Source of the DNA: UBA1240 sp045599185
Lineage (GTDB): Bacteria > Spirochaetota > Spirochaetia > Treponematales > Treponemataceae
Direction: 5' to 3'
DNA: 64,000 nt
Assembly: GCA_045599185.1 (NCBI GenBank)
Contig: JAZRVO010000006.1
Span: 116,163-180,162 of the forward strand
Shown: positions 50,477 to 59,389 of the stretch, one piece after another
Layout of the letters: each line of letters begins with the position of its first letter
Numbering within the stretch: position 1 is the first letter of the stretch
The notes under the pieces: generated by a model
What the model was told of the DNA's origin: nothing
The model's input: only the letters and a program-made list of their open reading frames with translations
The model's database searches: none
Program-made: the position numbers and the translations under genes

Positions 50477-52672
50477 ATGTCAGATTTGCTTGAGGAATTT
50501 GAAGCAGAGTTAAACAAATTGAATTCAAGTGACCAGAACGAAATCAATGTAAATTTAATAGAAGAAAAAACAGAAAAACTGCCGGAAAAGAAACGGTCTA
50601 AAATCAGCGTGTTTTTTATTTCAGGTATTTTTATAACCCTTTCTGTTTTTATTTCTTTTCAAACTTTCTGGATTTTCAGGAAAGTTTCTGACGTAAACAC
50701 GCGGCAGTACATTGCACTTTGCCAGCAGATTGTGCAGGCACGTACCGGCGAAATTGCCAACTGGAATGAGGCAATGGTAAACGACCTGCGCATTTTTACA
50801 GATGCAAGTGTTGTTAAAACCGGCGACGCTGAAAAAGTAAAGGAATGGCTTGACCAGAACCGAAATCTTACCAATCCGCGCTTTGGCAACACTTTTTTTG
50901 CAGCCGAAGACGGCAACACTTTTCAGCTGGGGACACAGGCCAGCACCTATATTGCAGACCGCGACTATTACAGACGTCTTATGATTGGTTCTCAGGATTC
51001 GTTTATCAGTGAACCGCTGTATTCGCGCGCATTAAGCCGGACTGTTTATATGGTAAGCAAGGCGGCAAAAGATGCCGACGGCAAAACATTCGGCATTTTT
51101 GCTGCCAGTGTTTTTCCTGACCAGATAAAAATGGTTATAAACAATATTTCCGTTGGCAAAAACGGCAAGGCTTTTCTGCTAGCAGGCGATGGCAGCGTGC
51201 TTGCTCACTGGAACGATGAATACGTAATGAACGTAAACTTCCTTAAGGAAAATTTTGTAGGCACAAGCGGCTTGCAGCAGGTTGCCCAAAATATGACAGA
51301 CGGCAAAGATGGCTTTGACTATTACAAGGCGACGGACGGTGAAAAAATTGTTATTTATGCGCCGGTATCCAACACCAGCTGGTCTCTTGGCATTGAAGTG
51401 CCTGTTTCGCAAATGCACGAAGCTTCGCGTTCAATTCTTTCAATTATTTTTATTCTTGGCGCGGTAATTTTTATCTGCATTCTAACTTTCAGCGTGTTTG
51501 CCCTGCACCGCATTGTTTCGCCCATTAAAATAGTAGAAAAAACCATCATCGGCATTTCTCAGGGCGACGCGGACTTAACCCAGCGCATTAACGTAACCCG
51601 CAACGATGAAATTGGCAGTCTTGTAGACGGTTTTAACCATTTCGTTGCCAAACTTCAGCAAATTATCAGCAATGTTAAAAACAGCAAGAACAAACTTACA
51701 AAAGCAGAAGTTGCATTGAAGCAGAGCGTTGAAGACACCGGCTGTTCAATTACCGAAATTCTCTGCAACATTGAAAGCTGCAGCAACCTGGTGCAGAACC
51801 AGGCCGACAGCGTAGACGAAACAGCAAGCGCAGTAAGCAAAATTGCAAACAGCATAAACACTCTTGAACGAATGATTATAACCCAGTCGGCCGGTGTAAG
51901 CGAAGCTTCTTCGGCTGTTGAACAGATGATTGGCAACATCAATTCGGTAGATAATGCCATTGGTAAAATGTCTGCCGAATTTGCCGAATTGCAGACCGAT
52001 GCGAAAGAAGGCATTGAAAAGCAGAGCAACGTAAACGAAACCGTAAGAACTATTGCAGCCCAGTCGGCAATGCTGCAGGAAGCAAACGAAGCCATTGCAA
52101 ACCTTGCATCGCAGACAAACATGCTGGCAATGAATGCGGCAATTGAAGCTGCCCACGCAGGTGATGCCGGAAAAGGCTTCAGCGTTGTTGCTGACGAAAT
52201 TCGTAAGCTTTCAGAAACTTCCTCTGAACAGTCCCACACAATTGGCGAAGAGCTTAACAAAATCAGCAGTGCAATTGAATCTGTCGTGGCCGCTTCCCAG
52301 GATTCGGAAATGACATTCAATAATGTAAGCCTTCGCATTCAGCAAACTGATCAGGTTGTTCAGCAGCTGCGCCTTGCAATGAGCGAACAGCAGGCCGGTT
52401 CAAAACAGATATTAAGCGCCCTTCATGCCATGAATGAAAGTACCGCCGAAGTTCGCACTGCTTCCGTAGAAATGGCGAAAGGCAACAAAACCGTACTTGA
52501 TGAAATGCAGTCGCTGCAGGAATCGACGCAGGTTATTAAAAACAGCATGAGCGAAATGACGGTTGGCGCAAAAATGATTAACGAAACTGGTGCGCGCCTG
52601 CATTCAATTTCCCGCGAAGTTACTGACACGATTAAAGAAATTGGTAAAGAAATAGATTTGTTTAAAGTTTAA
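50477..52672 (+). CDS. Methyl-accepting chemotaxis protein with dCache-type sensor
   Basis: The 731-residue chemoreceptor begins with an acidic cytoplasmic segment (about 1-40), then a TM (about 47-69), a large extracytoplasmic double-Cache-like sensor (about 75-320, with YIADRDYYRRLM and GIFAASVFPDQI), a second TM (about 330-352), a HAMP region and the signalling hairpin with the tip NLASQTNMLAMNAAIEAAHA. The ATG at 50477 follows AGGAGA. An upstream ATG 28 codons away lacks a site. Ligand is unknown; the YxxxxDxY-like signature in the sensor suggests an amino acid or similar small molecule. Confidence 0.92.
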   Translation: MSDLLEEFEAELNKLNSSDQNEINVNLIEEKTEKLPEKKRSKISVFFISGIFITLSVFISFQTFWIFRKVSDVNTRQYIALCQQIVQARTGEIANWNEAMVNDLRIFTDASVVKTGDAEKVKEWLDQNRNLTNPRFGNTFFAAEDGNTFQLGTQASTYIADRDYYRRLMIGSQDSFISEPLYSRALSRTVYMVSKAAKDADGKTFGIFAASVFPDQIKMVINNISVGKNGKAFLLAGDGSVLAHWNDEYVMNVNFLKENFVGTSGLQQVAQNMTDGKDGFDYYKATDGEKIVIYAPVSNTSWSLGIEVPVSQMHEASRSILSIIFILGAVIFICILTFSVFALHRIVSPIKIVEKTIIGISQGDADLTQRINVTRNDEIGSLVDGFNHFVAKLQQIISNVKNSKNKLTKAEVALKQSVEDTGCSITEILCNIESCSNLVQNQADSVDETASAVSKIANSINTLERMIITQSAGVSEASSAVEQMIGNINSVDNAIGKMSAEFAELQTDAKEGIEKQSNVNETVRTIAAQSAMLQEANEAIANLASQTNMLAMNAAIEAAHAGDAGKGFSVVADEIRKLSETSSEQSHTIGEELNKISSAIESVVAASQDSEMTFNNVSLRIQQTDQVVQQLRLAMSEQQAGSKQILSALHAMNESTAEVRTASVEMAKGNKTVLDEMQSLQESTQVIKNSMSEMTVGAKMINETGARLHSISREVTDTIKEIGKEIDLFKV

Positions 52673-52733
52673 ATCACCTAAACTTCGAGTTTAAAATATT
52701 TGCCTGAAAGTTGTAGGGTGATTTTATATAAAT

Positions 52734-52764
52734 CAACCGCAGGCAGGCACGGACACGAAAAAAA
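52734..52764 (-). repeat. Half palindromic element R3
   Basis: CAACCGCAGGCAGGCACGG followed by ACACGAAAAAAA is the reverse complement of the right half of element R2. It is followed by a run of T after a short loop. It lies in the 374-bp spacer between two chemoreceptor genes. Confidence 0.65.
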
Positions 52765-52863
52765 CTCGTCACGACCGAAGGGCGACCGTTTTTTTTTTAA
52801 TGCAGGTGCTTTTAAAAAAGTGCAGTTTGGCTCAAGTTTTTTTCCCTTGCAAGCAACTGCTAA

Positions 52864-52899
52864 AATGCCGGTTTATGAAATTTTTATAAACCCGGCATT
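52864..52899. repeat. Inverted repeat in the chemoreceptor spacer
   Basis: AATGCCGG...TTTAT pairs with ATAAA...CCGGCATT. It is likely the 3' hairpin of the first receptor transcript or the end of a repeat. Nothing else is seen in this spacer except R3 and the ribosome-binding site for the next gene. Confidence 0.5.
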
Positions 52900-53046
52900 C
52901 GGCCTGCAAACTGCTTATTTTTTACACTTGTACTAACCGTAGTAAATTCTTAAAATGCTATTTAAGAATAAGATAGAAATACATTTTAACCGTAAAAACT
53001 GCCTGCAAAAATACACTTGCAGACGGTTCAGACGCAAGGAGGAATA

Positions 53047-54945
53047 ATGTCTCTTTTTTTAAGCTTTGTTGCTTTTTTTGTACCTGCCACTTATATCACT
53101 ACTTTGTTAATTCGCTGGTATTCTTTAGCATTTCTGTACCGTACACTTTACAATTACTGGTCAGGCTGCGGACTGGCACTGATTACGACAACAGTTCTTC
53201 TGATTATCGTATGTTCACTTTTGTACCCGTTCTTTGCACGCTTCGACAAAATTTCCCGCCGCATTAAAAATGGCGGTGCAAAAGCCACCGACGAAGAAAA
53301 AGACCAGTGCCTTGCTGCATACCGCAAGGTTTGTATGGCAATTTTCCTTACGGATTTTATAGGTTTTTTTGTAGGCCAATGCTTCATTACATTTGAAAGC
53401 ATTATGGCAGGCCGCACAATTGTGTTTGTACCACATATTGCAATGGTTCTGTTGCAGTGCCTTGGTTCGGCACTTTTTTCTGCAATTATTGAAATTGTGC
53501 TTGTAAACGAACTTTTTGCGCCTCACCGCCGCCTGCTTGAAATTCACACTGTTGAATCTTTTGAAAACCGCAAGGCAATGCGATTTTCTTCAACAACCTT
53601 AATGCTTATAATTGCAGCACTTAACTTTTCAATCATCAACATGATGACTGTACCTTTTCAGCTGGTTGTAAACCCAATTGAAGGCGATTCAATGACGCGT
53701 GCCTTAACCTACATAAAGGACGCAGCACTTTCTGCCGTAATTTGTAACGTAATCTGCATTACAATCTGCTGGTTTGTCCTGCACAAATTTGCCCAGCGTA
53801 TTGATACAAACGTTGAACGCGTGCGCGATATTGCAAAAGAAGGCAATTTAACTTCGCGCTTAAACCTCGCCATGCTTGATGACTACGGCCGGCTTACAGG
53901 CTCAATCAATGTTTTAATCAAGCAGCTGGCCATAATGTTCCGCAACCTTAAAAACGACACTTCCGTTGTTGCAAACCAGTCTGATGCTCTTGCAAAAGTT
54001 TCCGGTTCAGCAAGCGAAGCACTTGTTCAGATGCGCGATTCGTTTAAGCGAATTGAAGAAGACAGTTACAGCCGTAATACGCTTATTTCCGCTGCCGAAA
54101 AAGATGTTTTGGGCTTAACCGAAGACGTTGAACGCGTTAAGGCGCAGGTAATTTCTCAAACTGCCGCAATGCAGCAAACCAGTGCCGCCGTTAACGAAAT
54201 GTCGGCAAATATTGAAAGCGTTGCCGATTTGACCAAAAAAGCGGACATTGTTTCTGGTGCCCTTTCCCAGTCCAGCAATCAGGGCAGCGATGCTATTAAC
54301 GCAGCAATCAAGTCAATTGAACAGATTCAGAATGTTTCACTTGAAGTGCAGGAAATTGTCCGGGTTATTCAGAAAATTGCCAGCCAGACCAACCTGCTTA
54401 GTATGAACGCCGCAATTGAAGCAGCCCACGCCGGCGAACTTGGTCAGGGTTTTGCGGTTGTTGCAGACGAAGTGCGCGCCCTTGCCCAGTCTTCTTCAAA
54501 AAGTGCAAAAGACATTCAGGAAAAAATTAAGGACATGGTAGAAAAAATCAACACCGGCGTTGATTCCATCAATGTTGCAAGCAGAAGCTTTAATGAAATT
54601 GAAGAAAACGTTAAGCAGACAAGCACGCTTGTTCGCACTATTGCTTCTTCAATGGAAGAACAGCAGACAAGCGCCGGTGAAACTTTGCGCACAACCGCTG
54701 CCATGGTAGAAGCCATTCAGTCGGTTAAGGAACTTGCGGAACACGAAAGCGTAAGCGCTGCAAACGTGCGCAACGTTATGCTTGACGTGGTTAAGTCTTC
54801 CAAGGCGGCAATTGATTTGGTTAACGAAGGCGTTGAAGCTTCCAACCATTTGAACGATGCAATTGAACAGGTTAACGACAGCGTTCAGAACAACCGCAAG
54901 GCTGTAAGTTCAATGCAGAATACAGTTTCAAGCTTTAAGGTTTAA
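53047..54945 (+). CDS. Methyl-accepting chemotaxis protein with polytopic membrane domain
   Basis: The 632-residue receptor has about six TM helices in the first 260 residues and almost no extracytoplasmic domain, then a HAMP-like linker and a signalling hairpin with the tip KIASQTNLLSMNAAIEAAHA. The N-terminal part is clearly different from the Cache-type receptor upstream and might sense membrane state or an intracellular signal. AAGGAGGA precedes the ATG at 53047. It stands alone between two copies of the palindromic element family. Confidence 0.9.
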   Translation: MSLFLSFVAFFVPATYITTLLIRWYSLAFLYRTLYNYWSGCGLALITTTVLLIIVCSLLYPFFARFDKISRRIKNGGAKATDEEKDQCLAAYRKVCMAIFLTDFIGFFVGQCFITFESIMAGRTIVFVPHIAMVLLQCLGSALFSAIIEIVLVNELFAPHRRLLEIHTVESFENRKAMRFSSTTLMLIIAALNFSIINMMTVPFQLVVNPIEGDSMTRALTYIKDAALSAVICNVICITICWFVLHKFAQRIDTNVERVRDIAKEGNLTSRLNLAMLDDYGRLTGSINVLIKQLAIMFRNLKNDTSVVANQSDALAKVSGSASEALVQMRDSFKRIEEDSYSRNTLISAAEKDVLGLTEDVERVKAQVISQTAAMQQTSAAVNEMSANIESVADLTKKADIVSGALSQSSNQGSDAINAAIKSIEQIQNVSLEVQEIVRVIQKIASQTNLLSMNAAIEAAHAGELGQGFAVVADEVRALAQSSSKSAKDIQEKIKDMVEKINTGVDSINVASRSFNEIEENVKQTSTLVRTIASSMEEQQTSAGETLRTTAAMVEAIQSVKELAEHESVSAANVRNVMLDVVKSSKAAIDLVNEGVEASNHLNDAIEQVNDSVQNNRKAVSSMQNTVSSFKV

Positions 54946-54977
54946 TTTAATAACTCGAAAAGTTTAAAAAATATAAA

Positions 54978-55069
54978 AGCAACCTTTAGGCAGTCCCTGC
55001 CACAAAAAAAAGACTTGTGCATGCGCACGGCGTATTTTTTTTCGTGTCCGTGCCTGCCTTGCGGTTGCT
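54978..55069. repeat. 92-bp palindromic element R2
   Basis: The outer arms are AGCAACC/GGTTGCT, and inner CAAAAAAAA / TTTTTTTTCG arms surround a core with GACTTGTGCATGCGC. It is very similar to R1 at 38937-39031 and partly to R3. Confidence 0.75.
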
Positions 55070-55152
55070 ATTTATAAATTATCCTAAAATTTTCAGGTAA
55101 ATATTTAAAACTCGGCATTCACAGTAACAAGTTCAGCAAACTGAAAAAAAAC

Positions 55153-55191
55153 AAAAGGCACTTCAAAATTGTGAAGTGCCTTTTGTTTTTT
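55153..55191. terminator. Bidirectional terminator
   Basis: AAAAGGCACTTC pairs with GAAGTGCCTTTT, with T-rich tracts on both sides. It serves the chemoreceptor gene and the convergent symporter gene. Confidence 0.85.
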
Positions 55192-55222
55192 CAATGTTTT
55201 TTTTACGTTCAGTTACTGCCGC

Positions 55223-56629
55223 TTAAAGTGCCTTTTTGCGGTCAATGTAATCTTTGGTTAATTTTGCAGTTACGCCCGAAAGTGCAATAAGTGCAACAAT
55301 GTTTGGCAGTGCCATTAAACCGTTGAAAATATCTGCAATCGTCCAAACGGCGCTTACCGTCATGTAAGGGCCTGCCAGAACGGCGGCAATGTAGAACCAG
55401 CGGTAAACTTTTACTGCGCCCATGTTGCCGTTTACCACGTATTCAAGACAGCGTTCGCTGTAATAGTCCCAGCCAAGAATGGTAGTAAAGGCAAAAAATG
55501 CCAGACAAATCATCATAAGGAAAGGAATTACAGAACCGGCAAATGGAATTGCATCCTGGAAAGCACGGATTGTTACCGCGGCACCTTCAAGACCTTCAAT
55601 TTTGTATGCGCCGGTAATTACAATTGAAAGACCGGTAATTGTACAGATGATGATTGTATCAATAAAAGTACCGGTCATAGAAACCAGACCCTGTTCAACA
55701 GGTTCGCTGGTTTTTGCGGCGGCGGCGGCAATAGGCGCACTACCAAGGCCTGCTTCATTACTGAAAATTCCGCGGGCAATACCTTTCTGCATGGCAATAA
55801 TTATTGCACCAAGTGCACCGCCTGCTGCAGCACGCATACCGAAAGCCGAAAGCACAATTTCCTTTAATGCTGCCGGAATTGCCGTAATGTTGAAAACAAG
55901 CACCGAAAGACCAAGAATTACGTACAGAATGGCCATAAACGGTACGATAACCTGCGAAACTTTAGAAATGCGCTTCAATCCGCCAATAACAACCAGCGCG
56001 GTTAAAAGTGCTACCATAATTCCCGTAACAACAATTGCCAGCGAATAAGGCTTGCCGAACAAAGTGATGCAGTGTACGTTTGCCGGGTCGAAAAATACTT
56101 TGGCGGCGCTTGTAATGCCGTTAACCTGGGTAATTGTACCAATGCCCAAAAGGCCTGCCAGCACACCAAAAATGGCAAACAGTTTTGCAAGCCACTTGAA
56201 TTTTGACCCCATACCTTTTTCTATGTAATAAAACGGGCCGCCCAAAATGTGGCCGTCGCGTTCTACGTTGCGGTAGTGAATAGCCAGCGTACATTCGGCA
56301 TATTTGGTTGCCATGCCGAAAAGTGCTGCAATCCACATCCAGAAAAGTGCACCCGGGCCGCCTGCTACAACTGCGGTTGCAACACCAACAATATTACCAG
56401 TACCAATTGTTGCCGAAAGTGCCGTACAAAGGGCTGCAAAACTGGAAACTTCGCCTTCGCTTTCCTTGTCCTTTTGAAACATAAGACGGAATGCTTGACC
56501 GAGTTTAGAAAATTGCAGGCCCTTTACGCGAACCGTAAGCAAAATGCCGGTTACCAGAATGGCAACAATCAGGGGAACGCCCCAAACAATGTCATCTACG
56601 GCACTTAAAAAGTTAGAAAAAGAAGACAT
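55223..56629 (-). CDS. Sodium:alanine/glycine symporter (AGCS family)
   Basis: The 468-residue inner-membrane protein has about ten to eleven TM helices. Family motifs are clear: ATIGTGNIVGVATAV, GGPGALFWMWIAALFG and FSNEAGLGSAPIAAAAA. It imports alanine or glycine with Na+. The ATG at 56629 follows AGGAGC. Its 5' leader contains a glycine riboswitch and a terminator, so glycine is probably a true substrate or the metabolic signal that sets its level. Confidence 0.94.
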   Translation of the reverse strand: MSSFSNFLSAVDDIVWGVPLIVAILVTGILLTVRVKGLQFSKLGQAFRLMFQKDKESEGEVSSFAALCTALSATIGTGNIVGVATAVVAGGPGALFWMWIAALFGMATKYAECTLAIHYRNVERDGHILGGPFYYIEKGMGSKFKWLAKLFAIFGVLAGLLGIGTITQVNGITSAAKVFFDPANVHCITLFGKPYSLAIVVTGIMVALLTALVVIGGLKRISKVSQVIVPFMAILYVILGLSVLVFNITAIPAALKEIVLSAFGMRAAAGGALGAIIIAMQKGIARGIFSNEAGLGSAPIAAAAAKTSEPVEQGLVSMTGTFIDTIIICTITGLSIVITGAYKIEGLEGAAVTIRAFQDAIPFAGSVIPFLMMICLAFFAFTTILGWDYYSERCLEYVVNGNMGAVKVYRWFYIAAVLAGPYMTVSAVWTIADIFNGLMALPNIVALIALSGVTAKLTKDYIDRKKAL

Positions 56630-56672
56630 AAAATGCTCCTGTTTGAAAATTGGAAACAATTTTCAACGCTTT

Positions 56673-56715
56673 AAAAAAATAAAAGACTGAAAAAACGCAG
56701 AACACATTTTTTCAG
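56673..56715 (-). terminator. Riboswitch-controlled terminator in the symporter leader
   Basis: On the minus strand CTGAAAAAA pairs with TTTTTTCAG (loop of 11 nt), with a T-rich tail. Directly before it is AGAGGGCT (56721-56714), which is fully complementary to AGCCCTCT at the 5' edge of the aptamer (56877-56870). This gives a simple way for ligand binding to decide which pairing forms. Confidence 0.65.
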
Positions 56716-56782
56716 CCCTCTAAGGAGTAGGAAATAAAGCTTTTCTTAAATAGTCTTTTGCAAATTGAAAAAACCACACATG

Positions 56783-56877
56783 CTCTGTCCTTTTGCCTGA
56801 GAGATTGTGCATTATGCACGTACACCTTCGGCGCTTTCTGCAACCAACGACTGCTGAAAGACTCTCCAGAGAGGGCT
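56783..56877 (-). promoter_or_regulatory. Glycine riboswitch, single aptamer
   Basis: On the minus strand the aptamer has the conserved parts in order: CTCTGGAGAG, then GCGCCGAAGG, and CTCTCAGGCAAAAGGACAGA. P1 is formed by CTCTG (56871-56867) and CAGAG (56787-56783). Only one aptamer is evident; most glycine riboswitches are tandem. It lies upstream of the Na+:alanine/glycine symporter gene. Confidence 0.93.
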
Positions 56878-56912
56878 TTGCACTAACAATAGTGAAAGCT
56901 CACAATCGACAT

Positions 56913-56941
56913 ATTATAAAAGCAGAAATCCGTTTTTTCAA
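56913..56941 (-). promoter_or_regulatory. Promoter of the riboswitch-symporter transcript
   Basis: On the minus strand TTGAAA (56941-56936) and TATAAT (56918-56913) are 17 bp apart. Transcription should begin about 30 nt before the aptamer. Confidence 0.8.
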
Positions 56942-56994
56942 CAGAAAAATAAACCATCCGCAAAAGAACCACAATTTAAATGGAAAATTGAAAG

Positions 56995-57024
56995 GGTGGA
57001 GTTTTTGCCGGAAAAAACTCCACC
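56995..57024. repeat. Hairpin GGTGGAGTTTTT/AAAAACTCCACC
   Basis: The near-perfect hairpin with loop GCCGGA lies between the symporter promoter and the convergent end of the AlkD-like gene. It belongs to the same GAGTTTT stem type seen near 678, 826 and 44126, and may end transcription of the AlkD-like gene. Confidence 0.5.
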
Positions 57025-57056
57025 TTGTGCGGATACCAATGGAAATTAGAGAAAGA

Positions 57057-57752
57057 TTAAAGGGCACAAGCTTTTAATGTGCGCAAATATTCTTTATGTT
57101 CGTCAGTTACACGAAAGCTTTCGCAGGCTTTTTGAATTGTTTTGTTGTGAACCCACGGGCTGAGTTTTTTCTGTTCAATTACCTGCACCGCTGCCTGCCA
57201 CTGTTTTGCAAGCGCGGTAGCAAAATACCATGCCTGCATCATTTTTACGTAATAATCTTCGTTATTTACGGCGCAAACCTGTTCAAAATGGGTTGGATCA
57301 AAGTTTTCGTCTAAAAAATAAGTCATTAAGCAGTTTATGCCGTAGCGGATTGTGTAAGGTTCGCTGGATTTTACCCATGCCTGGGCTTTTTGCAAGATAA
57401 CGCCGGTATGCCTGCCAAATACTTTTGGGTGGCATGTATCGCAAACAGCCCAGTTATCAATAAAGGGCAGGAATTTTTCAAGCTGCGCCATGCATTCGTC
57501 AAAATTCTTTATCTGTTCAATTAAAAAGGAATGCAGAAGGTTTTCTTCGTAATAGGTGTGGGGCAAATTTGCAAAAAAATCTTCTATATAATAGTATTCT
57601 TTTTGCTTAAAAAGCTGTTTTGCTAAAGCGCGCAGTTTGGGCACGCGCACACCAATAATTTTTCCGCTTTCAATATTTGGCAAAATTTTTGCCTGAAATT
57701 TCTGGTACTGGTCGTCTTTAAGGGCAAAAAGCTCATTCTGAATTTCTGTCAT
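57057..57752 (-). CDS. DNA alkylation repair protein (AlkD-like)
   Basis: The 231-residue protein is all-helical with HEAT-like repeats. The family motifs IIGVRVPKLRALAKQL near the start and FIDNWAVCDTCHPK in the middle match the AlkC/AlkD-type glycosylases that remove alkylated bases. AGGA precedes the ATG. Confidence 0.88.
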   Translation of the reverse strand: MTEIQNELFALKDDQYQKFQAKILPNIESGKIIGVRVPKLRALAKQLFKQKEYYYIEDFFANLPHTYYEENLLHSFLIEQIKNFDECMAQLEKFLPFIDNWAVCDTCHPKVFGRHTGVILQKAQAWVKSSEPYTIRYGINCLMTYFLDENFDPTHFEQVCAVNNEDYYVKMMQAWYFATALAKQWQAAVQVIEQKKLSPWVHNKTIQKACESFRVTDEHKEYLRTLKACAL

Positions 57753-57844
57753 GTTTTATCCTTCTGCTTTTAATTATTGAACGCAAATGGTAAAATGCAA
57801 AGCCGTTTTAAGGCAAGGCCGATTATATAAAGGCAGGGAAATTT

Positions 57845-58246
57845 ATGGAAGAGATGTTTACGGATATTGCAAACGAACTGGTGGAGATTTTGCCGTCCAA
57901 CTGGGTAAGGTGCTTTTTTTACAGCGAAATGACGGAAAAAAACTACAGAAGCGCATTTTACATGTTTTTTGACGACAGTGAAGAACCCGTTCACTGCAAC
58001 GAACTTGTTAATTTTGGCGTAAGTGCCCAGCAGCTGCAAAAAACATTTGAAAATATTTTTCAAATATTAAAGCCTTACTGGCGTATCAGCGTCCAAAGCC
58101 CAAAAACAAAATGGACAAACTGCACGTTTACGCTTACAAGCGACGGCGATTTTAGTCTTGACGTGGACAACACGGATTTAACTTCCGAAACAAGCATTAA
58201 ACGCCACCGCCAGAACTGGAAAAAGAAATATTTGACGGCACAGTAA
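57845..58246 (+). CDS. YezG-family (DUF600) immunity protein, no cognate toxin seen
   Basis: The 133-residue protein has the pattern of the YezG/DUF600 family: early IANELVEILPSNWVRCFFYS, central YWRISVQSPKTKWTNCTFTL, and a closing SIKRHRQNWKKKYLTAQ. In Bacillus this family neutralises LXG-type nuclease toxins such as YeeF. No toxin lies next to it, so it is an orphan immunity gene or has a different partner. AGGGA precedes the ATG. Confidence 0.7.
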   Translation: MEEMFTDIANELVEILPSNWVRCFFYSEMTEKNYRSAFYMFFDDSEEPVHCNELVNFGVSAQQLQKTFENIFQILKPYWRISVQSPKTKWTNCTFTLTSDGDFSLDVDNTDLTSETSIKRHRQNWKKKYLTAQ

Positions 58247-58276
58247 GTTTTTGCTTTTTCAGTTTTGCAAAAAAAA

Positions 58277-58329
58277 CTGCAAGGCTTAAGCGCGAATAAG
58301 AATACTTCTTAAAAACGCAAACCTTGCAG
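58277..58329. terminator. Bidirectional terminator with long stem
   Basis: CTGCAAGG pairs with CCTTGCAG, with a further TAAGAA/TTCTTA hairpin inside. A-runs before and T-runs after allow it to serve both converging genes. Confidence 0.75.
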
Positions 58330-58339
58330 GCTTTTTGCT

Positions 58340-59221
58340 TTAGTTTTCCTTTTGAAAGAATGCCAGACAGAAACCTGCGGCAATGCACACAACCGAAATG
58401 ATAACCGGCATTGCTGCACCCTGGGCTGCACACAATTCTGCAAAGCCCTTAAACGGCAGCACTGCCAGCACCGAACCTGCAACCAGCCCCAGAATGCCGC
58501 CGTAAGTTTGGTACGGCACTTTTTTCATTAAAAGGCGTACAAGGCCTGCACCGGCAAAAAGCCCTACAACAACGCCCAAAGCCATTGGAACCATGAGAGG
58601 AATGTTTAAGTCGGCAACGGCAGCAATAATTGTTGCGTAAATGCCAAGAATAAGCATGAAAAACGAACCGGAAATGCCGGGAATAATCATTGCAATTGCC
58701 GAAATTGCACCGCCGACAAACAGTTTTGCAATAAGGGCAGGGTCTAAGGTTTTCTGCACAACGCCTTCAGACAAATCCGACGTGTTGAAGAATGTTAAAA
58801 CCAGCATGAATGCAAAAAATACCAGAATGCATAGGATTACTGAAAATTCAGGAAGCTTTGTACCGGTTTTTTCAGCCGGTTTTTCTGCACCGGCAGGCAA
58901 AGCGGTTTTACAGCAGCGTTTGTAAAGCATTGGTATGCTGCCTGCCACAATGCCGGTAAACACAAAACTTGTATAAACCGGGTAATGTTCAAACAGAAAA
59001 GTAACAACCTTGCTGAAAAGCAGAATGCCTATAACCATTCCAATGCCCAAAGGCAGCCAGAACTTCCATTCAGAAAAAATCTTTTTAACATTAAGCGTAA
59101 TTACGCCAATCAAACGGTCGTAAACGCCAAAAACAACTGCCATTGTTCCCCCGGAAACGCCGGGAATAACGTTTGCAATGCCGACAACCAGGCCGGCAAA
59201 AATCAATTTTATAAGTTCCAT
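58340..59221 (-). CDS. DUF368/PopT family undecaprenyl-phosphate translocase
   Basis: The 293-residue inner-membrane protein has about eight to nine TM helices. The family sequence IANVIPGVSGGTMAVVFGVY (early) and IAMIIPGISGSFFMLILGIY (later) form two related re-entrant PG-x-SG motifs. DUF368 (PopT) proteins recycle undecaprenyl phosphate from the outer to the inner leaflet for wall synthesis. I place the start at 59221 because TATAGT ends 6 nt upstream; the longer frame to 59284 has no recognisable site. Confidence 0.88.
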   Translation of the reverse strand: MELIKLIFAGLVVGIANVIPGVSGGTMAVVFGVYDRLIGVITLNVKKIFSEWKFWLPLGIGMVIGILLFSKVVTFLFEHYPVYTSFVFTGIVAGSIPMLYKRCCKTALPAGAEKPAEKTGTKLPEFSVILCILVFFAFMLVLTFFNTSDLSEGVVQKTLDPALIAKLFVGGAISAIAMIIPGISGSFFMLILGIYATIIAAVADLNIPLMVPMALGVVVGLFAGAGLVRLLMKKVPYQTYGGILGLVAGSVLAVLPFKGFAELCAAQGAAMPVIISVVCIAAGFCLAFFQKEN

Positions 59222-59227
59222 GCTGTT

Positions 59228-59256
59228 ACTATAGAAAAATTCAGGCTTGTAAACAA
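59228..59256 (-). promoter_or_regulatory. Promoter of the DUF368 gene
   Basis: On the minus strand TTGTTT (59256-59251) and TATAGT (59233-59228) are 17 bp apart; the ATG comes 6 nt later. A leaderless transcript is predicted. Confidence 0.5.
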
Positions 59257-59374
59257 CCCGTTGCCTGCGTTTAGTTTGCGCCATCAGTTTTTTGCGTTTT
59301 CTTTTTTTTCTCAGTTTTGCCGGATTTGTTAGCTTAGCCAGAATGTTGTGTTTTGCCGGGCGCGTTCATTTTTG

Positions 59375-59383
59375 TGATATAAT
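59375..59383 (+). promoter_or_regulatory. Extended -10 promoter of the rhodanese gene
   Basis: TGATATAAT combines the TG extension with a consensus -10 box (TATAAT, 59378-59383), 6 nt before the ATG. The -35 region (TTGCCG, 59353) is weak. The message is predicted to be leaderless. Confidence 0.65.
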
Positions 59384-59389
59384 CAGCTT

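Noticed and set aside
51655..52338. 227-codon minus-strand frame inside the chemoreceptor gene
   Set aside because: It is the antisense of the signalling domain and carries no promoter or ribosome-binding site.
52700..52936. 78-codon frame between the chemoreceptors
   Set aside because: It runs through repeat R3, a T-run and an inverted repeat and has no ribosome-binding site; it is not a gene.
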